A stretch of 64,000 bases of DNA from positions 1 to 64,000 of the forward strand of contig JAKPIB010000031.1 in assembly GCA_029549985.1 (NCBI GenBank), given 5' to 3'. Of the stretch, positions 24,848-33,698 are shown piece by piece. The notes beneath the pieces were generated by a model, which was not told the DNA's origin, ran no database searches, and saw nothing but the letters and a program-made list of their open reading frames with translations. The DNA is from Bacillota bacterium (GTDB taxonomy: Bacteria > Bacillota > Clostridia > Caldicoprobacterales > DTU083). Numbering within the stretch: the first letter of the stretch is position 1; every line of letters starts with the position of its first letter. A program made the position numbers and the translations under genes.

Positions 24848-25402
24848 TTGGAATTTCGTGATCGAAGTATGAACCTTTTCCGTGAAGAATCGGTGCATAA
24901 AGTTGATACGAGTCTTAGCACTCTTCTTTATATCTTTACATACGGAGCGATGATTTTTTCCGGTATCCTGGCATTTATCTTTCTGACAGCGATCATGCAG
25001 GGACTATTCAATGAGTTCAACGTAATATGCCTTGTGCTTTTTGCCGGCCTGACTTTCGGCTTTTATATCCTGCGCAACAACCAAAGGGTAGAATATGACT
25101 ATACCTTTACCAACGGCGTCCTGGACATAGCCAAGGTGATCAACAACAACAAGCGTAAAAAGCTATTGTCCGCAGATATAAAGGATTTTGAGATAATTGC
25201 GCCCATCAGTGATGAAGGCTTCAACAGGATGCTGAACCATCCGGGCATCAAAAAACTAAACTATTTCCTCAACCGCGGCGGAGGGCTCTATTACGGGGTA
25301 TATACCAAGGATGGCGCCAAATCCCTCCTGGTCTTCGAACCAAGCGAGGAGATGGTGGCCTTGTTTAAAAAAGTCAGTCCAAAGAACGTAAAGGAGAAAT
25401 AA
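24848..25402 (+). CDS. Small membrane protein, DUF6106-like
   Basis: About 184 residues with two membrane helices (about 26-50 and 56-73), then a cytoplasmic beta-rich domain. The segment 'VEYDYTFTNGVLDIAKVINNNKRKKLLSADIKDFEIIAP' and 'LLVFEPSEEMVALFKK' resemble the clostridial DUF6106 family, recalled by eye. The pattern is similar to PH-like membrane domains in which a short strand series follows two helices. The start is uncertain: TTG 24848 is 12 bases from GGGAG, and ATG 24869 is in frame without a clear site. No conserved partner gene is adjacent. Confidence 0.65.
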   Translation: MEFRDRSMNLFREESVHKVDTSLSTLLYIFTYGAMIFSGILAFIFLTAIMQGLFNEFNVICLVLFAGLTFGFYILRNNQRVEYDYTFTNGVLDIAKVINNNKRKKLLSADIKDFEIIAPISDEGFNRMLNHPGIKKLNYFLNRGGGLYYGVYTKDGAKSLLVFEPSEEMVALFKKVSPKNVKEK

Positions 25403-25406
25403 AGCA

Positions 25407-25436
25407 AAAGCGCTCCCTGCCGAAGGGGGCTTTTTT
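25407..25436 (+). terminator. Terminator after the DUF6106-like gene
   Basis: A short GC stem (GCTCCC with GGGGGC, one wobble, 7-base loop) followed by T6, just after the stop codon. Confidence 0.7.
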
Positions 25437-25521
25437 CTGCTGGAGCCGGGGATGGCAAAGTAAAATCATTTATGGCAAAAAGGATAAACTATAAACCGAT
25501 AACCACAACAGGAGCAATGTT

Positions 25522-26679
25522 ATGGAAATGATATATCTGGACAATGCCGCAACTACGCCTGTGCTGGATGAGGTAGTCGAAGCCGTTGCTGACTGTTTGA
25601 GGAACTATTTCGGCAACCCGTCATCATTGCACAGGCTGGGGATACGGTCGGAAAAGCTGATAAAGGAGGCTGCGGACAGCGTTGGCGCAGTCCTGCATGT
25701 CGATGCGGACGAGATCATCTTCACCTCAGGGGGCACAGAGGCCAACAATATGGCCATACTGGGGACAGCCCTTGCCCGGCAAAGGACAGGCAGGCACCTG
25801 ATCACCACAGCTATCGAACATCCATCAGTGCTGAGGGTTTTTGACCATCTTAAGTCCCAGTCCTTTGAGGTCACCTATCTGCCCGTGGACAAAAGCGGAC
25901 TCATTTCACCGGACAGGCTGGAAAAGGAGATCAGGCCTGACACCACCCTGGTCAGCATCATGCATGTGAACAATGAGATAGGGTCAATACAGCCCATAGA
26001 GCAGCTGGGACGGATCATAAAAAGCATCAACCCAAACACTGTGTTCCATGTGGATGCGATCCAATCCTTTGGTAAGCTCGGGTTGTACCCTAAGAAATGG
26101 GGCATAGACCTTTTGTCCTTGAGTGGACACAAGATACACGCTCCCAAGGGCATTGGAGCTCTGTACGTAAAAAAGGGTGTAAGGCTCCAGCCAATACTTT
26201 TCGGCGGCGGGCAGCAAAGAGGATACCGCAGCGGCACTGAGAACATTGCCGGTATAGCCGGGCTTGGAGCAGCATCGAAGTTCATCAGGCGAGAGCTTGA
26301 AACCAAGTCCGCATACCTGTATGATTTAAAAAACAGACTTGTAGCCGGACTGAAGGATGCCCTTCCACAGGCGGTCATCAACGGGAGCCTGGAGTCAGGA
26401 GCTCCTCATATAGTCAATATAGGTTTTCCGGGTATGAAGGGCGAGGTACTCCTGCATGCCCTGGAGGATGAGGGTGTGTTTGTCAGCACGGGCTCTGCCT
26501 GCTCGAGCAGGGATAGGACGGTCAGCCATGTCCTGAAGGCTGTCGGGGTCGATGACAGGATCGCGGGGGGATCCATTAGGGTCAGCACCTCATATCTGAC
26601 AACCATGGATGAGATCGATGCCTTCATATCCATCCTCGCATCCGTAGTCAGCAGGGTCGAGAAATATTCCAGGAGGTAA
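25522..26679 (+). CDS. Cysteine desulfurase (NifS/IscS family)
   Basis: A 385-residue PLP enzyme that removes sulfur from cysteine. K204 in 'SLSGHKIHAPKG' forms the Schiff base. C327 in 'STGSACSSRDRTVSHV' is the persulfide cysteine. 'YLDNAATTPV' at the N-terminus and 'GTEANNMAI' are family hallmarks. It lies 2 bases upstream of thiI, the arrangement in which a dedicated desulfurase feeds 4-thiouridine synthesis in tRNA (NifZ-ThiI in Bacillus). That role is therefore more likely than general Fe-S cluster assembly. Confidence 0.95.
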   Translation: MEMIYLDNAATTPVLDEVVEAVADCLRNYFGNPSSLHRLGIRSEKLIKEAADSVGAVLHVDADEIIFTSGGTEANNMAILGTALARQRTGRHLITTAIEHPSVLRVFDHLKSQSFEVTYLPVDKSGLISPDRLEKEIRPDTTLVSIMHVNNEIGSIQPIEQLGRIIKSINPNTVFHVDAIQSFGKLGLYPKKWGIDLLSLSGHKIHAPKGIGALYVKKGVRLQPILFGGGQQRGYRSGTENIAGIAGLGAASKFIRRELETKSAYLYDLKNRLVAGLKDALPQAVINGSLESGAPHIVNIGFPGMKGEVLLHALEDEGVFVSTGSACSSRDRTVSHVLKAVGVDDRIAGGSIRVSTSYLTTMDEIDAFISILASVVSRVEKYSRR

Positions 26680-26681
26680 AG

Positions 26682-27851
26682 ATGGAAAAGGTCATACTGA
26701 TTCGCTACGGCGAAATACATTTGAAGGGGCAGAACAGGCCCTTTTTTGAAAAAGCGCTGCACAAGAACATAATCAAAGCCCTTTCCGGTTTCCCGGATGT
26801 AAAGGTCATTAAGGCTCAGGGACGGTACTATATCGAAAATTTCAGTGATGAAGCAGGGGTACTGGATGCCCTGACCCGGGTATTCGGCATAGTGTCCGTG
26901 AGCCCGGCCTACAAGACCGAGAAAGACTTTGACACGGTGGCGCATGCTGCCGTAAAGCTGATGGAGTTGTATCTGGATCGGCAGGGCGGTGACGGGCCTG
27001 TCACGTTCAAGGTGGAGTCCCGCCGGGCGGACAAGAGCTTCCCCATGGATTCAATGACCTTGAGCAGCAAGCTCGGGGGCAGGCTCCTGAAGGCCCACGA
27101 CCGGCTTACCGTCGATGTTCATGCCCCTCAGGTCACGCTGAATGTGGAGATAAGGGAGCATGCCTACGTATACAATGAGAGCATACCCGGCGCAGGCGGC
27201 ATGCCCGTCGGCACCAATGGCAAGGCTGCCCTCCTGCTTTCAGGCGGCATCGACAGCCCCGTTGCCGGGTACATGATCGCAAAACGCGGTGTGGAGCTGA
27301 CGGCGGTGCACTTTCACAGCTTCCCCTTCACAAGCGACAGGGCAAAGGAAAAGGTGATTGACCTTTGCAAGCGCCTGACCCGGTATTGCGGGGCGGTCAG
27401 GCTGCATGTGGTCCCCTTTACGAAAATACAGCAGGAGCTGTATGAAGAATGCCCGGACAGCCAGCTTACGGTCCTGATGCGGCGCTTCATGATGAAGATC
27501 GCAGAGCGGATAGCTGAAAAGGAAGGGGCATTAGCGCTGATAACCGGCGAGAGCATAGGCCAGGTGGCAAGCCAGACCATAGAGAGCCTGGTGGTTACGA
27601 ACGAGGCGGTTTCCCTGCCCGTGTTCAGGCCCCTGATCGGCTTTGACAAGGTGGATATAATGGAGATCGCCCAGAAGATCGGAACATATGAGATATCCAT
27701 ACTGCCCTATGAGGATTGCTGTACGATCTTTACCCCTAAGCATCCTGTCACCCATCCCAGGCTTGACAGGATAAAGGCATCCGAGCTCCTTGTGGACGGG
27801 GATACCCTGATCGAAGAGGCAGTGGGCAATACGGAGGTAATCGTGCTTTGA
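26682..27851 (+). CDS. thiI: tRNA 4-thiouridine synthase ThiI
   Basis: A 389-residue enzyme for s4U at position 8 of tRNA. It has an N-terminal ferredoxin-like part and THUMP domain (about 1-165), then the PP-loop ATPase 'LLSGGIDSPVAGYMIAKRG' (about 182 onward). It ends near residue 389 without the rhodanese domain of E. coli ThiI. That is the short Gram-positive form, which takes sulfur directly from the partner desulfurase. 'YEDCCTIFTPKHP' near the C-terminus holds candidate catalytic Cys residues. AGGAGG overlaps the end of the upstream gene. Confidence 0.96.
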   Translation: MEKVILIRYGEIHLKGQNRPFFEKALHKNIIKALSGFPDVKVIKAQGRYYIENFSDEAGVLDALTRVFGIVSVSPAYKTEKDFDTVAHAAVKLMELYLDRQGGDGPVTFKVESRRADKSFPMDSMTLSSKLGGRLLKAHDRLTVDVHAPQVTLNVEIREHAYVYNESIPGAGGMPVGTNGKAALLLSGGIDSPVAGYMIAKRGVELTAVHFHSFPFTSDRAKEKVIDLCKRLTRYCGAVRLHVVPFTKIQQELYEECPDSQLTVLMRRFMMKIAERIAEKEGALALITGESIGQVASQTIESLVVTNEAVSLPVFRPLIGFDKVDIMEIAQKIGTYEISILPYEDCCTIFTPKHPVTHPRLDRIKASELLVDGDTLIEEAVGNTEVIVL

Positions 27852-28789
27852 ACCGGGAGAGGACTGGCTGTATATATCTGATACTTATACTGGCAATGTT
27901 AGTGCTGCTGGCATCCGGATGCCGGGTGGACTCAGCCTTCAAGGCGGGAGGCAATATCTATGCCTTTGTCCGTCCGACATATTCGGAGTACTGGCAGCAG
28001 ATCGTCTGGGGCATGGAAGCCTATGCCTCGGAAAATGGCCTGACTTTGAACATAGTTGAGGTGGACGGCGAAAGGGAACCTGAGGACAGCCTCAAGCAGA
28101 TAGGATATGCCGTGAGGAACAGCACGGATGCGATAATACTTGCACCGTTCAAAAGTGATAAGCTCAAGGACCTGATGGACAAGGCAGCCAAAAAAGGTAT
28201 TTCAGTGATATATCTGGATCAGAAGGCTGAAAACGGCATAGAGGGCATATGTGTTTATTCAGACAATGAAAAGGCTGCCGAAAGGGCTGGAGAGGCTATG
28301 GCAGATCTGATAGGCGGAGCCGGGGATGTGGCTATGCTCAACATATCCTCCGAGGATCCGAATGCAGCTTACATGGAGTCAGGGTTCAAAAACGCCATTT
28401 CGGGATTTGAAGGCATACGGCTCATCAATGTTTATGAGTGCCGCAGCAACAGGGTCAATGCCGAAAAGACCGTCAATGACATACTTTTAGCATACCCCGG
28501 ATTGAAGGGGATCTTTGCAGCATGCCCGGAGACTGCCGCCGGTGCTGCTGAAGCTCTTATCAGGCTTGGCAGGATCAAAGAGGTCGCCATAGTCACCTTT
28601 GATTATACGGAAGAGATCCTGGACCTTATCAGCAAAGGCCGGATACGGGCGGCAGTGGGCAAAAACCCCTACAAGCTCGGCTATATGGCAGCAGAAGCAG
28701 CGGCCCGGTCGATTGCCGGGGAAAAACTCCCGGAGATCATTGACATCGGGTATGATTTCCTCGAAAGCAGCAAGGCCGATCAAGAGTAG
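27848..28789 (+). CDS. Periplasmic-binding-protein-type lipoprotein (sugar-binding family)
   Basis: A 313-residue exported lipoprotein. It has a signal peptide with lipobox LASGC, then a type I periplasmic-binding fold (Peripla_BP_4, LacI/RbsB-like): 'YWQQIVWGMEAYASENGL', 'DAIILAPFKSDKLKDLMDKAAKKGISVIYLDQ', 'GDVAMLNISSEDPNAAYMESGFKNAI' and 'VAIVTFDYTEEILDLI'. The TTG start overlaps the thiI stop as TTGA, so the two are translationally coupled. No ABC permease, ATPase or chemoreceptor is near. It may serve a distant transporter or a sensor. The ligand cannot be predicted. Confidence 0.88.
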   Translation: MNRERTGCIYLILILAMLVLLASGCRVDSAFKAGGNIYAFVRPTYSEYWQQIVWGMEAYASENGLTLNIVEVDGEREPEDSLKQIGYAVRNSTDAIILAPFKSDKLKDLMDKAAKKGISVIYLDQKAENGIEGICVYSDNEKAAERAGEAMADLIGGAGDVAMLNISSEDPNAAYMESGFKNAISGFEGIRLINVYECRSNRVNAEKTVNDILLAYPGLKGIFAACPETAAGAAEALIRLGRIKEVAIVTFDYTEEILDLISKGRIRAAVGKNPYKLGYMAAEAAARSIAGEKLPEIIDIGYDFLESSKADQE

Positions 28790-28867
28790 CTTTGGCTGAA
28801 AGCAACAGCATGTTCTAATACCGCTGTACGGATAATATAATTATCTAAGCGGTGGAGGTGCTGTTAT

Positions 28868-29593
28868 ATGAAGATCCCCAAGCTGTATGCAACGACCATA
28901 CTGTACCTGGTCATAATCGCCCTGCTGTATGCAGGCCTGGAAACCCATCCGATGCTGACTCAAAGCAGCATTGATGCATCAGCCCGGCAGAAAGAAGCAA
29001 GGGAAGATAAAAACCCGTACGATATCTTCATAGATCTCACAGAATCCATGCTTTATCTTTTTGAAAACGGGCAAATGATCAAAAAGTACCCGATTGCCCA
29101 GGGTAAGCCAAGCACTCCCTCGCCGGTCGGCATCTGGCATATCATAAACAAGGCCCGCAACTGGGGTACGGGTTTTGGCACCAGATGGATGGGCCTGGAT
29201 GTACCATGGGGGACCTATGGGATCCATGGGACCAACCGGCCGGACTCCATAGGTCGGATGGCATCCAAGGGATGCATCAGGATGAGGAACAGGGATGTGG
29301 AGGAGCTGTACAGCATAGTGCCATACATGACCAGAGTGGTCATTTATGGCGGGCCCTACGGAAGCATGGGCAGCCTCTTCAGGGTGCTTGAGCCGGGCGA
29401 TCGGAGCGCACAGGTGGCAGAAGTGCAAAAGCGCTTGCAGAGGCTGGGCTACTACCAGGGCAGCATTGACGGGATCTATGGAGAGGGCATGAAGGCGGCC
29501 CTGCTCAGGTTCAAGCGTGACAACAAGCTGCAGGTCAACCACTATGTGGACTGGGAAACCTATAAGGCCCTTGGGATCTTTCCCTTTGAGTAA
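28868..29593 (+). CDS. L,D-transpeptidase with C-terminal peptidoglycan-binding domain
   Basis: A 241-residue protein with an N-terminal membrane anchor (about 8-24). The YkuD domain (about 50-160) shows the catalytic motif: H120 in 'YGIHGTN' and C136 in 'ASKGCIRMRN'. A PG_binding_1 domain ends the protein ('VAEVQKRLQRLGYYQGSIDGIYGEGMKAALLRFK', about 180-235). It would form 3-3 cross-links or attach proteins to peptidoglycan outside the cell. GGTGGAGG precedes the ATG. It is a single-gene unit ending at a strong terminator. Confidence 0.94.
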   Translation: MKIPKLYATTILYLVIIALLYAGLETHPMLTQSSIDASARQKEAREDKNPYDIFIDLTESMLYLFENGQMIKKYPIAQGKPSTPSPVGIWHIINKARNWGTGFGTRWMGLDVPWGTYGIHGTNRPDSIGRMASKGCIRMRNRDVEELYSIVPYMTRVVIYGGPYGSMGSLFRVLEPGDRSAQVAEVQKRLQRLGYYQGSIDGIYGEGMKAALLRFKRDNKLQVNHYVDWETYKALGIFPFE

Positions 29594-29636
29594 ATACATC
29601 GCCATCAGGCGAATGAAAGCATATGGTTAATAATGG

Positions 29637-29682
29637 ATGCATCCCGCATCAGTATAACTGATGTCAGGGATGCATTTTTTGT
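29637..29682 (+). terminator. Terminator after the L,D-transpeptidase gene
   Basis: Two stacked stems: ATGCATCCC with GGGATGCAT outside, and CATCAG with CTGATG inside, followed by T6. Confidence 0.9.
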
Positions 29683-29775
29683 CCTTTCCTGCCCTATTTT
29701 CTGCAAATAGGTTTCAAAATCGGCGATGTGCTTTATATATAAGTAAAATAACGGGAGTACGGGAGGAGAAACCGG

Positions 29776-30222
29776 ATGGATAAGCAGAACCTGCTGGCCA
29801 GACTTGAATATATAATCGAGGACTCCAACAGCGGCGTCCTGTCAACTGTAGATTCGGAAGGAAGGCCTCATGTGCGGTGGATGACACCGGTACTGTTGAA
29901 AGACCGGAAAGGGGTCATTTTTACTGTCACACCGCGGGATTGTGAAAAAACAAAACAGATCATGCATAGGCCCGACGGGGTATGGATGGTGCAGACCCGC
30001 GATCTGGATCAGATAATAACTGCCAGAGGCAAGATAAACATCCTTGACAACCCTTCTATAAAGTCGGAGGTCATGGAGTCTGCGGGAGACAAGCTGACGA
30101 TGTTCTGGACCCTGAATAGGGACATAAGCGAATATGTCGTCCTGGAAACCGTGCTGGAGGAGGCTGAGTTCTACCAGCCCCTGAAAGACATAAGACAGTT
30201 TGTGCGCTTTGGTAATAGCTAA
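29776..30222 (+). CDS. Pyridoxamine 5'-phosphate oxidase-like FMN-binding protein
   Basis: A 148-residue split-barrel protein. 'NSGVLSTVDSEGRPHVRWMTPVLLKDRKGVIFTVTPRDCEKTKQI' is the N-terminal flavin-binding half of the general-stress FMN/PNPOx superfamily. The rest is a shorter strand-helix segment. The family holds flavin reductases, haem-degrading and stress proteins, so a precise reaction cannot be given. It ends 17 bases before the E1-alpha gene of the dehydrogenase operon and may share its transcript. Confidence 0.85.
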   Translation: MDKQNLLARLEYIIEDSNSGVLSTVDSEGRPHVRWMTPVLLKDRKGVIFTVTPRDCEKTKQIMHRPDGVWMVQTRDLDQIITARGKINILDNPSIKSEVMESAGDKLTMFWTLNRDISEYVVLETVLEEAEFYQPLKDIRQFVRFGNS

Positions 30223-30239
30223 AACGGAGGTGGATTTTA

Positions 30240-31211
30240 TTGGATCTGAAAAACCATGATACTGGATTTTTGCTGAAGCTCCTGGAGCAGATGCTTCTTA
30301 TAAGACGATTCGAGGAAAAGGCTGCTCAAATGTACGGACTGAGGAAAATCGGTGGGTTCTGCCACCTTTATATAGGCCAGGAGGCCGTAGCAGTGGGGTC
30401 CATAGCGGCTTTGGACCTTGGTAAGGATTATGTGCTCACCGGCTACAGGGACCATGGCCATGCCCTGGTTTGCGGCATGTCGCCCAATGCAGCCATGGCT
30501 GAGCTTTTTGGGAAGGCTACCGGCTGTTCGAAGGGCAAGGGGGGTTCTATGCACTTGTTTGATACAGAACACCACATGTACGGCGGGAATGGAATAGTCG
30601 GCGGTCATATACCCATAGCTGCCGGCGTGGCGTTCAAAATAAAGTATAATGCTGAAGCTGGAGTGGTCCTGTGCTACTTCGGCGATGGGGCCATACACCA
30701 GGGAGTTTTCCACGAGACGTTGAATATGGCCAGGATATGGAACCTGCCTATCGTATTCATTTGCGAAAACAACCAGTATGGTATGGGTACGGATTTCAGA
30801 AGGGTATCTTCCGTGCTTGACTTTTCGGTGATGGGAGGCTCCTATGAGGTCCCGGCGAAGCAGGTTGATGGCATGAAAGTGCTTGAGGTATATGAGGAAA
30901 CCGCTAAAGCGGTCAAATTGGCAAGGGAAGAGGGCATGCCCTCGTTCCTGGAGATGAAGACCTACCGCTACAGGGGGCACTCGATGAGTGATCCGGCACG
31001 ATACAGGACCAAGGAAGAGCTGGATGAAAACAGGCGCTTGGATCCGATCCTGATGCACAAGCAGGACCTTATAGCAGCCGGGCTTTTGACTGAGGATGAA
31101 TACAAGGCTATGGACAAAAGGTGCATAGCGATCTGCGATGAGGCTGTGCGCTATGCCGAGGAGAGCCCAGAGCCTCCCCTGGAGGCTATGTACGAGGACA
31201 TTTTAGCATAG
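30240..31211 (+). CDS. pdhA: Pyruvate dehydrogenase E1 component, alpha subunit
   Basis: A 323-residue thiamine-diphosphate subunit. 'MYGLRKIGGFCHLYIGQEAVAVG' and 'YRDHGHALVCGM' lead to the ThDP motif 'GDGAIHQGVFHETLNMARIWNLPIVFICENN'. The 'RYRGHSMSDPARYRTKEE' segment matches the phosphorylation-loop region of mitochondrial-type PDH. Together with E1-beta it decarboxylates pyruvate and acetylates lipoate on E2. The related acetoin dehydrogenase has the same layout, but the text is closer to PDH of alphaproteobacteria and mitochondria. TTG start with GGAGGTGG upstream. First of four operon genes. Confidence 0.88.
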   Translation: MDLKNHDTGFLLKLLEQMLLIRRFEEKAAQMYGLRKIGGFCHLYIGQEAVAVGSIAALDLGKDYVLTGYRDHGHALVCGMSPNAAMAELFGKATGCSKGKGGSMHLFDTEHHMYGGNGIVGGHIPIAAGVAFKIKYNAEAGVVLCYFGDGAIHQGVFHETLNMARIWNLPIVFICENNQYGMGTDFRRVSSVLDFSVMGGSYEVPAKQVDGMKVLEVYEETAKAVKLAREEGMPSFLEMKTYRYRGHSMSDPARYRTKEELDENRRLDPILMHKQDLIAAGLLTEDEYKAMDKRCIAICDEAVRYAEESPEPPLEAMYEDILA

Positions 31212-31226
31212 GAGGAGGGAAACAAC

Positions 31227-32222
31227 ATGCCTGTTATTACCTATCGGGAAGCCATAAGGCAGGCTATCGACGAAGAAATGGCGAGGGATGAGCGCGTGTT
31301 TCTGATGGGTGAGGAGGTCGCCCGTTATAACGGCGCTTACAAGGTAAGCCAGGGATTATTGGATAAATACGGCCCAAGGCGGGTCATAGATACACCGATT
31401 ACCGAGGCAGGGTTCACGGGGATAGGCATCGGCGCAGCCATGGCGGGCTTAAGGCCTGTAGTGGAATGGATGACCTTCAACTTTTCCCTCCTGGCCCTGG
31501 ACCAGGTGATAAACAACGCTGCAAAGCTAAGGCATATGTCAGGAGGGCAGGTCAGCATACCCATAGTGTTCAGGGGCCCGAACGGACCTGCCGAGTACTT
31601 GAGCTCTCAGCATTCCCAGGCCCTGCAGTCCCTGTTTGCCCACATACCCGGGCTGCTGGTCGTGGCTCCTGCGACCCCATATGACGCGAAGGGGCTTTTG
31701 AAAACCGCCATCCGCAATGACAATCCGGTGGTTTTCCTGGAGTCGGAGCTGATGTATTCGTGGCAGGGCGAGGTGCCCGAGAGAGAGTATACGATACCCC
31801 TGGGCAAGGCCGATATCAAGCGGCAGGGCAGGGATGTGACCCTGATAACCTATTCCAAGCCTTTGAAGCTGGTGCAGGAGGCTGCCCAGCGGCTTGCTGA
31901 GACAGGCGTGGAGGCTGAGATCATAGATCTGCGTTCCATACGGCCGTTGGACGAGGAGGCTGTATACAGCTCGGTAAAAAAGACCAACAGGTGTGTGATA
32001 GTGGATGAGACCTGGCCTTTTGCATCTGTGGCTTCACATGTGGGCTGGCTGATATCCTGCAACTGCTTTGATTACCTGGATGCTCCGGTCGAGATCGTGA
32101 CCTCGGAGGATGTGCCCATGCCGTATAACCACAGGCTGGAGCTTGAGGTGCAGCCTACTGTGGAAAAGATCTTAAGGGCTGTTGAAAGGGCTATGTACAA
32201 GCCAATCGGCACATTCCAGTGA
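31227..32222 (+). CDS. pdhB: Pyruvate dehydrogenase E1 component, beta subunit
   Basis: A 331-residue transketolase-like partner of E1-alpha. 'TYREAIRQAIDEEMARDERVFLMGEEVA', 'DTPITEAGFTGIGIGAAMAGLRPVVEWMTFNF', 'PIVFRGPNGPAEYLSSQHSQ' and 'NPVVFLESELMY' align by eye with mitochondrial PDHB. The C-terminal domain carries 'EIIDLRSIRPLDEEAV'. The start codon lies 15 bases after pdhA with GGAGGAGGG between them. Confidence 0.9.
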   Translation: MPVITYREAIRQAIDEEMARDERVFLMGEEVARYNGAYKVSQGLLDKYGPRRVIDTPITEAGFTGIGIGAAMAGLRPVVEWMTFNFSLLALDQVINNAAKLRHMSGGQVSIPIVFRGPNGPAEYLSSQHSQALQSLFAHIPGLLVVAPATPYDAKGLLKTAIRNDNPVVFLESELMYSWQGEVPEREYTIPLGKADIKRQGRDVTLITYSKPLKLVQEAAQRLAETGVEAEIIDLRSIRPLDEEAVYSSVKKTNRCVIVDETWPFASVASHVGWLISCNCFDYLDAPVEIVTSEDVPMPYNHRLELEVQPTVEKILRAVERAMYKPIGTFQ

Positions 32223-32290
32223 TCATGAACGATTTTACTGATCCGGCCGGCTATTGGCATATATTTTAGAATGCAGGAGGGATGATGAAC

Positions 32291-33616
32291 ATGGCTGAAA
32301 AAGTATTGATGATTGCGCTGTCCCCTACCATGGACTCCGGGCTGATCGCGAGATGGCACAAGGGTGAGGGTGACAGGGTTGAAATAGGAGATGTTATATG
32401 TGAGGTGGAGACAGACAAGGCGACCATGGATTACGAATCCACCCAGGAAGGCGTTATTCTAAAGCAGCTCGTCAAGGAGGGCGAGAAGGCCGGGATAGGG
32501 GATACTATCGCAATTATCGGCGAACCCGGAGAGGATATAAGTGCTCTTTTGGATGATGACCGGCCGCTGTCCGGTGCAGGTTTATCGGAGACTGTGCATG
32601 AAACAATGGATAGCCTAAAAGGCACAGCAAGAGACAGTGAAACAGCCATTGACCAGGGCAGCGGAAAAGCAGGTGAAATTGAAGGCGGCAGGCGTATAAA
32701 GGCCTCGCCCCTGGCTCGCAGGCTGGCCGAGGAAGGCGGCATACCGCTGGACAGGATAAAAGGCAGCGGCCCTGACGGCAGGATCGTTAAGGCAGATGTA
32801 GAAGCATACTCTGCAGGGCTTGATAATGATACCCATATGCCGGCCGTAGATAAGGCACCGGCTATGCAGACGGTCGCAAAAAAGCCATTTGACAGGCAGG
32901 CGGCGGTCGATAAAGCGGGCGTTATGCCTGCAGACAAGGTCAGATATGTACCGGTAACGGGTAAAAGGAACATTATTGCAAGCAGGCTGTCGGAGTCCAT
33001 GTACTCCGCACCCCATTACTACCTGACCGTCAGTGTAGTCGCAGATAACCTGATCGAAACCAGAAGGCATCTGAACGAAAGCACAGGCAGCAAGGTCTCC
33101 TATAATGCCTTGCTGATAAAGTATGTGGCCGAGGCCCTGAAGAGACATCCCATGGTGAATGCCTCATGGCTGGGGGATAGGATTGCCTTGTTCACAAGCG
33201 CCGACATAGGCCTGGCAGTTGCCCAGCCTGACGGCCTTATCACGCCGGTGGTCAGAGACTGCGGCAATAAAGGCATCCTGGCGATTGAAAATGAATTGAA
33301 GGATTTGATAGAAAAAGCTCGAAATAATTCTCTGCTGCCTGAAGAATATCAGGGGGCAGGATTTACGATAAGCAACCTGGGCTCTTACGGCATCGAACAG
33401 TTTACAGCGATAATAAACCCGCCTGCCTCTGCGATACTGGCGGTTGGAGCTATGAAAAGAACCCCGGTGGTTGACGATGACGGGCAAATAGCTGTTAAGA
33501 CCATTATGAAGCTGACCCTGTCATGCGACCACAGGGTCATTGACGGAGCGGTAGGTGCCGCTTTCCTGAAAAACCTCAAGGACATCATTGAAGATCCTTT
33601 ATCTGCCCTGTATTGA
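32291..33616 (+). CDS. pdhC: Dihydrolipoyl acetyltransferase (E2)
   Basis: About 441 residues. The single lipoyl domain (about 1-78) starts 'LMIALSPTMDSGLIARWHKGEGD', with the lipoylated K43 in 'VETDKATMDY'. A flexible linker follows, then the E1/E3-binding domain ('ASPLARRLAEEGGIPLDRIKGSGPDGRIVKADVE', about 135-170), a second linker and the catalytic domain (about 215-441) with 'TISNLGSYGIEQFTAIINPP' and active-site 'SCDHRVIDGAVGAAFL'. It forms the core of the complex. Three ATGs (32282, 32285, 32291) compete; AGGAGG at 32275-32280 fits 32291 best. Confidence 0.92.
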   Translation: MAEKVLMIALSPTMDSGLIARWHKGEGDRVEIGDVICEVETDKATMDYESTQEGVILKQLVKEGEKAGIGDTIAIIGEPGEDISALLDDDRPLSGAGLSETVHETMDSLKGTARDSETAIDQGSGKAGEIEGGRRIKASPLARRLAEEGGIPLDRIKGSGPDGRIVKADVEAYSAGLDNDTHMPAVDKAPAMQTVAKKPFDRQAAVDKAGVMPADKVRYVPVTGKRNIIASRLSESMYSAPHYYLTVSVVADNLIETRRHLNESTGSKVSYNALLIKYVAEALKRHPMVNASWLGDRIALFTSADIGLAVAQPDGLITPVVRDCGNKGILAIENELKDLIEKARNNSLLPEEYQGAGFTISNLGSYGIEQFTAIINPPASAILAVGAMKRTPVVDDDGQIAVKTIMKLTLSCDHRVIDGAVGAAFLKNLKDIIEDPLSALY

Positions 33617-33698
33617 ACCATCGGCTGACCATGTGGAAAGCAGATATCTGTAGTGAGTTATATAAAGTGGCAAGTCCAAACATTATGGAGGATACGTT

